Of a DNA stretch of 13,022 nt, positions 1-7,164 are shown piece after piece. A program made the translations under genes and the position numbers. The notes beneath the pieces were generated by a model. The model saw only the letters and a program-made list of their open reading frames with translations, was not told where the DNA came from and made no database searches. The DNA lies in NCBI GenBank assembly GCA_945873015.1, contig CAMCBY010000054.1:1-13022 (forward strand), read 5' to 3'. The DNA comes from Klebsiella pneumoniae. GTDB lineage: Bacteria > Pseudomonadota > Gammaproteobacteria > Ga0077536. Within the stretch, counting starts at the first letter, position 1. Each line of letters begins with the position of its first letter.

Positions 1-207
1 CTCCACGGGGATCTTGTGTTTAAACCAAGCGAAGACATGCCGCTGTCCTTTAGGGATCAAGGCGAGCTTCGGGTCTCCGATAAAACCGAAGGCTTGATGC
101 GCGAACTCATCATTAAAGACCAGGAGTACTACCCGACGCCAAAAACGGCGGCGGCCAACATCACAGATCACATCGCGTTCTGGCGTGGTGTGGTGGTGAC
201 GCGCTAA
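1..207 (+). CDS. 3' end of an unassigned gene, cut by the left edge
   Basis: The frame is open from base 1 and stops with TAA at 205-207, leaving about 68 codons. A GTG at base 16 could be a start, but the reading frame continues upstream of it without a stop, so this is more likely the tail of a longer gene. The final residues (YYPTPKTAAANITDHIAFWR) resemble the C-terminal end of DUF427 proteins, which close with a Y-x-x-P...I-x-x-H-x-A-F-x-x-G pattern. The preceding residues do not show the rest of that family clearly, so the assignment is weak and no function is given. It lies 54 bp upstream of the dehydrogenase on the same strand and could be co-transcribed with it; no terminator is visible in the gap. 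Confidence 0.5.
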   Translation, partial: LHGDLVFKPSEDMPLSFRDQGELRVSDKTEGLMRELIIKDQEYYPTPKTAAANITDHIAFWRGVVVTR

Positions 208-261
208 GCGCGCGTGTCGTAAGCGAGTCGTCAACAAGAGCAAGAACTGAGGAAGGGGAGT

Positions 262-2334
262 ATGGGATTTCGTTCAGCACTGTGCGCCGTCTTGATGCTG
301 GCCGGCGCCGCCGCACAGGCCGCCGAGACCGCGGTCGATGACAAATACTTGAGTGAGACCGGCGACGGCAGCAATTGGGCCGCCTATGGCCGCGACAGCA
401 GCGAGCAGCGCTACAGCCCACTCGATCAGATCAACGCCGACAACGTCGCAAAACTGGGCGTCAACTGGGCCTTGGATTTGCCTGGTGAGCGCGCCTTGAT
501 CGGCACGCCGCTGGCGGTGGATGGCGTGATCTATTTCACCGGCACCTACAGCTATACGCGCGCGGTCGATGCGCGCAGCGGCAAAGTATTGTGGGAATAC
601 GATCCGAAGGTGATTGAACATGCCGGTGATCGTCTGCGCATCATGTGGGAGACCAATCGCGGGCCGGCCTTTTATAAGGGCAAAGTCATCATTTCGACCG
701 TCGACGGACGTCTGGTCGCGCTCGACGCCAAGACCGGCAAGATGTTGTGGGAGACCATGACCATCGACCCGCGTCGTGCCTATTACATCACCGGCGCGCC
801 CAAAGTATTTCGTGACAAAGTGCTGATCGGCAATGGCGGCACTGAACACGAAGCGGCACGCGGTTATGTGACTGCCTATGACATCAATACCGGCAAACAG
901 GCGTGGCGCTTCTACATCGTGCCGGGTAATCCGGCCGATGGTTTTGAAGACAAGGCGATGGAGATGGCCGCCAAGACCTGGACCGGCGAATGGTGGAAAC
1001 ACGGCGGTGGCGGCAACGTATGGAACGGCATCACCTATGATCCGGCGTATAACCAGGTGCTGCTCGGCACCGGCAATGGTTCACCGTGGAATCAGAAGAT
1101 CAGAAGCCCGGGCGGCGGCGATAATCTCTTCCTGTGCTCCATCGTTGCACTTGATGCCGACACCGGTGAATACAAGTGGCATTACCAGACCACCCCGGGT
1201 GAAACCTGGGACTACAACTCGAGCATGGACATCGTGCTGGCCGATATGAAGTTCGGCGGGCAGACCATCAAAGCCTTGTTGCATGCGCCCAAGAACGGAT
1301 TTTTCTACATCCTCAATCGCGCCAACGGCGAACTGTTGTCGGCCGAGAAGTTTGGCAAGGTGACGTGGGCCGAAAAGGTCGACCTCAAGACCGGCCGGCC
1401 GGTCGAAGTGCAGGGCGCGCGTTACGAAGACGGCGAGGAAATGGTGTGGCCGAGCCCGATAGGTGCGCATAGCTGGCATCCGATGTCCTACAACCCCAAC
1501 ACCGGCCTGGTCTATATCCCGACGGTCGAGATGGCCGGTGTGTTCAACGATAAAGGCATCGACCCGACCAAGTGGCAATCACCCCATTTCAAGATCGATC
1601 CCGGTGTTCATTTCGGTACCGATGACACCCCCGCGGACTGGAGCAAAGCAAGCCTGCTGGCGTGGGACCCGGTCAACCAGAAAAAAGTGTGGGAGAAAAA
1701 ATTGCCGCCCAACTGGAACCCCGGCACCATGACCACCAAGGGCAATCTGGTGTTCGAAGGGCGCGCCGACGGCATGTTTGTCGCCTATAACGCGTTGACC
1801 GGTGATGAACTGTGGTCAGTGAATGTCGGTTCCGGCATTACCGCCGCGCCGATTACCTATAGCGTCGATGGCAAACAACAGGTGGCTTTGCTGGTCGGCT
1901 GGGGTGGCGCCGGGCTGCTGACCGGCTCACTGGCCGGGCAACATGGCTGGAAATATAAGGCCCATCCGCGCCGCCTCATCACCTTCAGCCTCGACGGTCA
2001 ACAAGCGATGCCGCCGTCACCGCCGCCCGCTTTTGCGCAGCCCATCGACCCCCAGGATTTTCAGGTCGACGACAAACTCGCCGCTGCAGGTCAGGCGCTT
2101 TACATCAGCACCTGTGTGCAATGTCATGGCAGCGGCGTGGTGTCGGGTGGTACTGCGCCCGATCTGCGTGAATCGCCGATACCAACCAATCACGCGGCAT
2201 TGAAAGCGGTGGTGGTGGACGGCGCGCGCCTTGCCAATGGCATGCCGCAGTATCGCGAACTGAGCGATGCCGATATCGATGGCCTGTTGCACTACATCCG
2301 CAAACAGGCGAGAGCGGCGTTGGCGAAGAAGTAG
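262..2334 (+). CDS. PQQ-dependent quinohemoprotein alcohol dehydrogenase (type II, fused cytochrome c)
   Basis: A 690-residue periplasmic enzyme expected to oxidise an alcohol with pyrroloquinoline quinone and pass electrons to its own haem. A signal peptide covers residues 1-20 (cleavage after AQA). The eight-bladed propeller follows, with repeated DA-x-(S/T)-GK-x-LW docking motifs (e.g. 103-111, 155-163). Asn272 (GTGN) and catalytic Asp317 (ETWDY) are present, and Glu195 or Glu197 is the likely metal ligand. The C-terminal cytochrome c domain has C618-V-Q-C621-H622 and a probable distal ligand Met661 (NGMP). The vicinal Cys-Cys pair usual in methanol and ethanol dehydrogenases is absent: the place reads RIMWETNRG (126-134). 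The residue two after the catalytic Asp is Asn319, not the Asp that marks lanthanide enzymes, so Ca2+ is inferred. The ATG is preceded by GGAAGG at 251-256. The substrate cannot be read from the sequence. Confidence 0.93.
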   Translation: MGFRSALCAVLMLAGAAAQAAETAVDDKYLSETGDGSNWAAYGRDSSEQRYSPLDQINADNVAKLGVNWALDLPGERALIGTPLAVDGVIYFTGTYSYTRAVDARSGKVLWEYDPKVIEHAGDRLRIMWETNRGPAFYKGKVIISTVDGRLVALDAKTGKMLWETMTIDPRRAYYITGAPKVFRDKVLIGNGGTEHEAARGYVTAYDINTGKQAWRFYIVPGNPADGFEDKAMEMAAKTWTGEWWKHGGGGNVWNGITYDPAYNQVLLGTGNGSPWNQKIRSPGGGDNLFLCSIVALDADTGEYKWHYQTTPGETWDYNSSMDIVLADMKFGGQTIKALLHAPKNGFFYILNRANGELLSAEKFGKVTWAEKVDLKTGRPVEVQGARYEDGEEMVWPSPIGAHSWHPMSYNPNTGLVYIPTVEMAGVFNDKGIDPTKWQSPHFKIDPGVHFGTDDTPADWSKASLLAWDPVNQKKVWEKKLPPNWNPGTMTTKGNLVFEGRADGMFVAYNALTGDELWSVNVGSGITAAPITYSVDGKQQVALLVGWGGAGLLTGSLAGQHGWKYKAHPRRLITFSLDGQQAMPPSPPPAFAQPIDPQDFQVDDKLAAAGQALYISTCVQCHGSGVVSGGTAPDLRESPIPTNHAALKAVVVDGARLANGMPQYRELSDADIDGLLHYIRKQARAALAKK

Positions 2335-2358
2335 AAAGTCGAAACGCAGGATGATCGT

Positions 2359-2443
2359 TGTAGGTGCGAATTTATTCGCACCTTGAATGGCGCGGCAAGG
2401 CGTCGAACTGCGGCTTTAATGTGCGAATGAATTCGCGCCTACA
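2359..2443. repeat. REP-like inverted doublet (REPIN-type) between convergent genes
   Basis: Two inverted copies of a 23-base unit lie at 2359-2381 and 2421-2443, each with TGTAGG at its outer end. The second, read on the minus strand, matches the first at 21 of 23 positions. Both differences would be G-U pairs in RNA, so the two arms can pair along their whole length. The first arm is itself a hairpin: GGTGCGAA and TTCGCACC (8 bp) around a 4-base loop. The unit resembles the TGTAGGnGCGAATTCATTCGC repeats of Pseudomonas and Xanthomonas relatives, which are moved by RAYT transposases encoded elsewhere. It lies at the 3' ends of both the dehydrogenase and the SulP gene, so it may also serve as a two-way transcription terminator or mRNA-stabilising structure. 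The right arm overlaps the SulP stop codon. Confidence 0.85.
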
Positions 2444-4094
2444 GGGGCGGCTCCGGCGCAGCGCTGAGTTGTGTCGCGGCCGTCGCGAAGTCCTGCTGAT
2501 AACCTGCGTCGCCGAGTTTATCCAACACACCGGCTTTGGCGAGTTTGGCGAGCACGCGTTCGTTTGCTTCGCACAACATCACCCGCACTCCGCGCCCTTT
2601 GAGGTCATCTATCGTTTCACCGAGGGTCTGAATACCGGTGATATCCATGAACGGCACGCGGCGCAAACGGATGAGCAGCGCGGCGGGATCGGTATGGGTC
2701 TGCATGAGTGCGCGTTCGAAATTCTCCACCGCGCCAAAGAACATCGGTCCATCGATTTCAAACACCATTACATCCGGCGGCAGCTCATCGAGCTCGTGCT
2801 CGCGTAATTCTTCGTTCAGTGCCTCGGCCGCCATTGGCTGAGTGTCGACCACTTCCGACATGCGCCGCAGAAAATGCAGCACCGCCAGAATCACACCGAC
2901 ATTGACGGCGACCACCAGGTCGACGAATACCGTCAACATGAAGGTGATGAGCAGAATCACGCGGTCGGCCGTGGGTGCCTTGCGCAGGATGAAGGCGACA
3001 TGTTTCAACTCGCTCATGTTCCACGCCACTACGAACAGAATGGCGGCCAGCGCCGCGAGCGGAATGCGTGAAGCGAGCGGCGCGAGGAACAGCAGGATGG
3101 CGACCAGCGTGGCGGCGTGGATGATGCCGGCCAGCGGACTGCTGGCGCCGTTGCGGATATTGGTGGCGGTGCGTGCAATCGCGCCGGTGGCGGCGAAACC
3201 GCCGAACAGCGGCGCGCAAATATTGGCGATGCCCTGGCCGAGCAATTCCTGGTTGGAGTCATGGCGCGTGCCGGCCATGCCATCAGCCACCACTGCCGAC
3301 AACAGTGACTCGATAGCGCCGAGCATCGCGATGGTGAAGGCCGGCCCGATCAGGGTGATCATTTGCGCTAACGACAGGTCCGGCAAGGCAAAACGCGGCA
3401 GGCCTTGCGGTATGCCACCAAAAGCGCTGCCGATAGTCGCCACGCCCGGCAACTGTAGGGCGCTCTGCAGCAGCGTCACCGCCACCATCGCCGTCAACGG
3501 GCCCGGTATGCGTGCCAATGGTTTCAATTTCGGTGCGAACAGCACCAGCGCCAGACTCAGGCTGGCGAGTATCACGGTAGGCAGATGCAGTTGCGGCAGA
3601 ACCTCGAGGAGATGCCAGAGCTTTTCGTGAAAATGTTTGCCGTCGACTTTGGGCAAGCCGAGAAAGTCGCGCCATTGGCCGACGAAGATGATGACGCCGA
3701 TGCCGGCGGTGAATCCGACGATGACCGGCGCCGGGATGAATTTGATGACGCCACCCAGACGCGCGATGCCCATCAGTGCCAGCATCACGCCGGCCATGAG
3801 GGTGGCCACCTGCAGACCGGCGATGCCGTACTCAGCGGTGATGCCCGACAGGATGGCGATAAAGGCGCCGGTCGGGCCGGCGATCTGCACGCGGCTGCCG
3901 CCGAGTAAGGTCACCAGGCCGCCGCCAATGATGGCGGTATACAGGCCCTGCTCGGGGCGTGCGCCCGAGGCGATGGCAAAAGCCATCGCCAGCGGCAGTG
4001 CGACCACGCCGACGATGACCCCGGCGACGATATTCGGCAGCCAGTGCTGGCGTGCATAGAGGCCGGCGCGGCGGGCCTCCAGCAGCGCGATCAT
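2439..4094 (-). CDS. SulP (SLC26-type) anion transporter with STAS domain
   Basis: A 551-residue inner-membrane protein of the SulP family. It probably carries sulfate, bicarbonate or a dicarboxylate; the sequence does not say which. Residues about 18-408 form the hydrophobic transport domain with many membrane segments. The family signature is at 47-78 (PEQGLYTAIIGG...SRVQIAGPTGAF), and the conserved stretch 261-327 includes HDSNQELLGQG and TGAIARTATNIR. The cytoplasmic STAS domain covers about 441-545. Its phosphorylation-site loop reads D484-I-T486-G, with Thr where anti-sigma antagonists usually have Ser. The ATG overlaps the stop of the upstream spermidine-synthase-like gene by ATGA, implying translational coupling. 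The TAG stop lies inside the TGTAGG of a REP-like arm, so the last few residues may have been altered when the repeat arrived. Confidence 0.93.
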   Translation of the reverse strand: MIALLEARRAGLYARQHWLPNIVAGVIVGVVALPLAMAFAIASGARPEQGLYTAIIGGGLVTLLGGSRVQIAGPTGAFIAILSGITAEYGIAGLQVATLMAGVMLALMGIARLGGVIKFIPAPVIVGFTAGIGVIIFVGQWRDFLGLPKVDGKHFHEKLWHLLEVLPQLHLPTVILASLSLALVLFAPKLKPLARIPGPLTAMVAVTLLQSALQLPGVATIGSAFGGIPQGLPRFALPDLSLAQMITLIGPAFTIAMLGAIESLLSAVVADGMAGTRHDSNQELLGQGIANICAPLFGGFAATGAIARTATNIRNGASSPLAGIIHAATLVAILLFLAPLASRIPLAALAAILFVVAWNMSELKHVAFILRKAPTADRVILLITFMLTVFVDLVVAVNVGVILAVLHFLRRMSEVVDTQPMAAEALNEELREHELDELPPDVMVFEIDGPMFFGAVENFERALMQTHTDPAALLIRLRRVPFMDITGIQTLGETIDDLKGRGVRVMLCEANERVLAKLAKAGVLDKLGDAGYQQDFATAATQLSAAPEPPL

Positions 4095-4843
4095 CCGCCC
4101 TGTTCCTTGAGCGCGGACATGATGCGTGCGAACGGTCCCTCGAAGGATCGCCAGACTTTATCCTCGATGGCGGGTGGGCGGCGCAGCGGCCCTGGCGACA
4201 GCATCTGCAGGGGGTTGCCCTTCTGTGCGAACACGATGCTGTTGCCTTCGCGTTTGTCCTCGACCAGCAGGAAGGCGTCGTGGAAACAACGCTGGACGCG
4301 TTCAATCTGCTGTTGATAGCCGCGATGGTCGGCATGCAGATTCACCACCAGCAAGCCATCCACGGCGAGTGCGGCGTAACAGTCTTCGTAGAAGCGCTGC
4401 GTACTCAAGGCCGGCGGCAGACCTTTGTGGTCGTAGCCGTCGACCATCAACACGTTGAATGGCTGTGGTGGGGCGCGCACAAAATCTGCGCCGTCGGCTT
4501 CGATGACACTGAAACGCTCGTCATCTTCCGGCACCTCGAATTCATTGCGCAGCGCAATCACATAGGGATTGATCTCGGCCACGCAGATGCTCGAGGTAGG
4601 CAGATAGCGGTAGCAGAACTTGGCCAGTGAGCCGCCGCCGAGACCAATCATGCCGATGTAGGCCGGTGCCGCGTCGAACAGCATGAAGCCCATCATCGAG
4701 CGCGTGTACTGCAGATTGAGCGTGTGTGGTTCGCGCACATCCATGCGGCTCTGAACCTCCTCGACGGCGAAGTGCAGAGCCTTGGTCTTGTTGGTCATGG
4801 ATACGAACGGACGGGTATGACGGGGCGGGGAGGAATCGGCCAT
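4091..4843 (-). CDS. spermidine-synthase-like (methyltransferase-fold) protein
   Basis: A 250-residue Rossmann-fold protein like the catalytic half of polyamine aminopropyltransferases. Seen in the sequence: the nucleotide-binding glycine loop I-G-L-G-G-G-S at about residues 66-72, an acidic strand end (VAEINP, Glu90), EADGADF (Asp117) and VMVDGYD (Asp135, Asp138) where true spermidine synthases have the catalytic DxxDP region. The proline is absent and the N-terminal beta-domain is short, so polyamine synthesis is not assured; many such proteins are annotated only as spermidine-synthase-like. I chose the ATG at 4843, which has GAGAG six bases upstream. Longer forms from ATG 4897 or TTG 4909 are possible but lack a clear ribosome site. 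Its stop overlaps the SulP start (ATGA). A minus-strand promoter candidate lies at 4931-4960. The constant pairing in translation suggests a link to SulP function, which is inference. Confidence 0.82.
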   Translation of the reverse strand: MADSSPPRHTRPFVSMTNKTKALHFAVEEVQSRMDVREPHTLNLQYTRSMMGFMLFDAAPAYIGMIGLGGGSLAKFCYRYLPTSSICVAEINPYVIALRNEFEVPEDDERFSVIEADGADFVRAPPQPFNVLMVDGYDHKGLPPALSTQRFYEDCYAALAVDGLLVVNLHADHRGYQQQIERVQRCFHDAFLLVEDKREGNSIVFAQKGNPLQMLSPGPLRRPPAIEDKVWRSFEGPFARIMSALKEQGG

Positions 4844-4909
4844 GGCGTGCTCTCGAAGGTCCGCCGCCCCGGCGACAGGCGCGGGCGGCGCAGTCATGCG
4901 TGGGCGCAA

Positions 4910-4938
4910 TTGAACTGATATCTGCTTGGAATTATCAT
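4910..4938 (+). promoter_or_regulatory. sigma70-like promoter candidate for the RHH gene
   Basis: TTGAAC at 4910-4915 is followed after 17 bp by TATCAT at 4933-4938, a good match to -35/-10 spacing. The -10 box overlaps the first ATG of the RHH frame (4937). Transcription from here would therefore begin past that ATG, which favours the ATG at 4976 as the real start. Confidence 0.45.
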
Positions 4939-4949
4939 GGCATTATCAT
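4931..4949. promoter_or_regulatory. duplicated ATTATCAT box, candidate RHH operator
   Basis: ATTATCAT occurs at 4931-4938 and again at 4942-4949, repeating every 11 bp, about one DNA turn. RHH dimers commonly bind such short direct repeats side by side and repress their own promoter. The boxes cover the -10 elements of both divergent promoter candidates. The binding protein is inferred to be the adjacent RHH protein. Confidence 0.4.
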
Positions 4950-4960
4950 TGGATTTGCAA
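4931..4960 (-). promoter_or_regulatory. divergent promoter candidate for the spermidine-synthase-like/SulP pair
   Basis: Read on the minus strand, TTGCAA (4955-4960) and GATAAT (4931-4936) are separated by 18 bp. It overlaps the plus-strand promoter almost completely, so the two transcripts may compete or share control. Confidence 0.35.
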
Positions 4961-4975
4961 CGGATACTCTGCCCG

Positions 4976-5179
4976 ATGGCACTAGAAGAACGAACGGCGC
5001 GTCTGACGGTGCTCATCGATCCACGCAAGAAAGCTTTGCTGGAACGTCTGTGTGCCGAGGAAGACACCACGCCTTCGCAACTGGTGCGGCGGCTCCTGCG
5101 CACCTACATCGAAGAACGGACCGGCGTGCCGTGGGCGCCGGAGTCTGATGAGTCGGGGACGAAAACCAGCCGCTCTTGA
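4976..5179 (+). CDS. ribbon-helix-helix (CopG/Arc-type) small DNA-binding protein
   Basis: A 67-residue protein with a full RHH fold: a beta-strand ARLTVLID near the N-terminus, helix A (PRKKALLERLCAEE), a T-x-S-Q turn, and helix B (QLVRRLLRTYIEE). RHH proteins dimerise through the strand, which inserts into the major groove; members act as autorepressors, antitoxins or plasmid control factors. No toxin gene is adjacent, so an antitoxin role is not supported. A longer form from the ATG at 4937 (80 residues) is possible, but that ATG lies within the -10 box of the likely promoter, and the shorter start puts the beta-strand at the usual place. Neither start has a strong Shine-Dalgarno site. pckG begins 75 bp downstream on the same strand with no terminator between, so the two may be co-transcribed. 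Confidence 0.8.
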   Translation: MALEERTARLTVLIDPRKKALLERLCAEEDTTPSQLVRRLLRTYIEERTGVPWAPESDESGTKTSRS

Positions 5180-5254
5180 AGTCGCTGCGCGACGTATCCG
5201 AAGTGACCTTCCTCGCCATGCCGGTTGGCGATGTGCCCGGAGATTGAACACCCC

Positions 5255-7117
5255 ATGAAGACCTTTACTACCGCCACCATCAACGCCCCCGCCGCGCTCG
5301 AACACGAAGCGCTGAAACGCTGGGTGGCCGAGATTGCGACACTGACGCAGCCGGCGCGCATTTATTGGGCCGACGGTTCGCAGGCCGAATACGAACGGCT
5401 GTGTGGCGAGATGGTGGCGAGCGGCATGTTCGTCAAACTGAATCCCGCACTGCGCAAAAACTCCTATCTGGCCTGCTCCGACCCGACCGACGTGGCGCGT
5501 GTCGAAGACCGCACTTTCATCTGTTCGGAGCGCGCGCAAGACGCCGGTCCGACCAACAACTGGCAAGACCCGCTAGCGATGAAAGCCACCCTGCGCGAAT
5601 TGTTCGCAGGCTGTATGGCCGGCCGCACCCTCTACGTCATTCCGTTTTCGATGGGCCCGCTCGGCAGCCCCATCGCGCATATCGGTGTGGAGATCTCCGA
5701 CAGCCCGTATGTGGTGGTCAACATGCGCACCATGACGCGTATGGGCAGTGCCGCGCTTGATGTGCTCGGTCGTGACGGACGTTTTGTGCCCTGCGTGCAT
5801 TCGGTCGGCGCACCCCTCGCCGCGGGTGAGGTGGACAGCCGCTGGCCGTGCAATCGCAGCACCAAATACATCGTGCATTTCCCCGCGACGCGCGAGATCT
5901 GGTCCTATGGTTCGGGTTACGGCGGCAACGCTTTGCTCGGCAAGAAGTGCTTCGCACTGCGTATCGCCTCCAACATGGCGCGCGAGGAAGGCTGGCTGGC
6001 CGAACACATGCTGATCCTCGGCGTCGAGAGTCCGCAGGGTGAGAAGACCTATGTGGCGGCGGCGTTTCCGTCGGCCTGCGGCAAGACCAATTTTGCGATG
6101 TTGATTCCGCCGCAGGCCTTGAATGGCTGGAAGATTTCGACGGTGGGCGACGACATTGCCTGGATCAAACCAGGTAAGGATGGACGGCTGTATGCCATCA
6201 ATCCCGAGGCAGGGTTCTTCGGCGTCGCGCCCGGTACCTCGGAGAAAACCAATTACAACGCGCTCGCGACCTTGAAAGAAAACGTCATCTTCACCAATGT
6301 CGCGCTGACCGACGAGGGCGATGTGTGGTGGGAAGGCATGACCAAACAAGCGCCCGCCCATCTCATCGACTGGACGGGACAGGAGTGGACGCCCGAGATA
6401 GCCGAGGCCACCGGTCGCAAAGCCGCCCATCCGAATTCGCGCTTTACTGCGCCGGCGAGCCAATGCCCGTCCATCGATCCGAATTGGGAAGACCCGGCCG
6501 GTGTGCCGATAGCGGCCTTCATCTTCGGCGGCCGTCGCGCCACCACCGTGCCGCTGGTCTACGAAGCGTTCAACTGGAACTTCGGGGTCTATATGGCAGC
6601 GACGCTTGGTTCAGAGACCACGGCGGCGGCGGTCGGAGAACAGGGCATCGTGCGGCGTGACCCGTTTGCGATGTTGCCTTTCTGTGGTTATCACATCGGC
6701 GATTATTTTAATCATTGGTTAAAGATGGGCCGCGAGGTCACCAACAAGCCGCGCATCTTCTGCGTCAACTGGTTTCGTATGAATGAGCGCGGCGAGTTCA
6801 TGTGGCCGGGTTTCGGCGAGAACATGCGGGTCTTGAAGTGGATAGTCGAGCGTGTGCGCGGCCGCGCCAGTGCGCGCGAAACCGATCTCGGCTGGATACC
6901 TGACTATGACGACATCGACTGGTCGGGCAGCACCGTCACGCGCGCCGAATTCGAACCCTTGACGGCCGTTGATGTCGATGCCTGGCACCAGGAACTGCAG
7001 CAGCACGCGGAGTGGTTTGCGGCGATGGGTGCTCATGTGCCGCAGCAGCTCAGCCTCAAACGCGACCTGCTCGCGCTGCGATTGCAGCGCGACGAGCGTT
7101 CAAACGCAGCCCATTAA
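5255..7117 (+). CDS. pckG: phosphoenolpyruvate carboxykinase, GTP-dependent
   Basis: A 620-residue cytoplasmic enzyme that converts oxaloacetate plus GTP to phosphoenolpyruvate, CO2 and GDP, the entry step of gluconeogenesis (EC 4.1.1.32). Length fits the GTP class (about 600-620), not the ATP class (about 530). The P-loop AAFPSACGKTN contains the family's reactive Cys (residue 275), followed by Gly-Lys-Thr. The metal-binding kinase-2 motif GDDIAW begins at about 297. NPEAGFFGVAPGT and FPFxGY-like (MLPFCGYHIGDY) stretches are typical of PckG, as is the N-terminal KNSYLACSDPTDVARVEDRTFICS block. The ATG at 5255 is preferred; it has GGAGA upstream with a rather long 11-base spacer. The frame extends to a TTG at 5225, but those extra residues are not family-like. 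It follows the RHH gene and ends at a strong hairpin. Confidence 0.96.
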   Translation: MKTFTTATINAPAALEHEALKRWVAEIATLTQPARIYWADGSQAEYERLCGEMVASGMFVKLNPALRKNSYLACSDPTDVARVEDRTFICSERAQDAGPTNNWQDPLAMKATLRELFAGCMAGRTLYVIPFSMGPLGSPIAHIGVEISDSPYVVVNMRTMTRMGSAALDVLGRDGRFVPCVHSVGAPLAAGEVDSRWPCNRSTKYIVHFPATREIWSYGSGYGGNALLGKKCFALRIASNMAREEGWLAEHMLILGVESPQGEKTYVAAAFPSACGKTNFAMLIPPQALNGWKISTVGDDIAWIKPGKDGRLYAINPEAGFFGVAPGTSEKTNYNALATLKENVIFTNVALTDEGDVWWEGMTKQAPAHLIDWTGQEWTPEIAEATGRKAAHPNSRFTAPASQCPSIDPNWEDPAGVPIAAFIFGGRRATTVPLVYEAFNWNFGVYMAATLGSETTAAAVGEQGIVRRDPFAMLPFCGYHIGDYFNHWLKMGREVTNKPRIFCVNWFRMNERGEFMWPGFGENMRVLKWIVERVRGRASARETDLGWIPDYDDIDWSGSTVTRAEFEPLTAVDVDAWHQELQQHAEWFAAMGAHVPQQLSLKRDLLALRLQRDERSNAAH

Positions 7118-7120
7118 ACA

Positions 7121-7142
7121 AGAACCGCCGGTCGGCGGTTCT
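7121..7142. terminator. hairpin between convergent pckG and VPLPA-CTERM genes
   Basis: AGAACCGCC and GGCGGTTCT form a perfect 9-bp stem around a 4-base loop, 3 bases after the pckG stop and 22 bases before the stop of the facing gene. There is no clear T-run on either side, so it is a probable two-way terminator of imperfect type. Confidence 0.65.
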
Positions 7143-7164
7143 CGCCCAGAGGCGGTCGGCAGAC

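Noticed and set aside
274..1002. 242-codon minus-strand open frame
   Set aside because: It is antisense to the dehydrogenase; no start signal or recognisable domain.
2842..3630. 262-codon plus-strand open frame
   Set aside because: It is antisense to the SulP gene, which has clear family motifs along its full length.
4976..5179. RHH protein as the antitoxin of a toxin-antitoxin pair
   Set aside because: The following gene is pckG and the divergent one is a methyltransferase-fold protein; no toxin-like small gene is adjacent.
5573..6463. 296-codon minus-strand open frame
   Set aside because: It lies wholly inside pckG, has a His/Arg/Gly-rich composition typical of antisense frames in GC-rich genes, and resembles no family.
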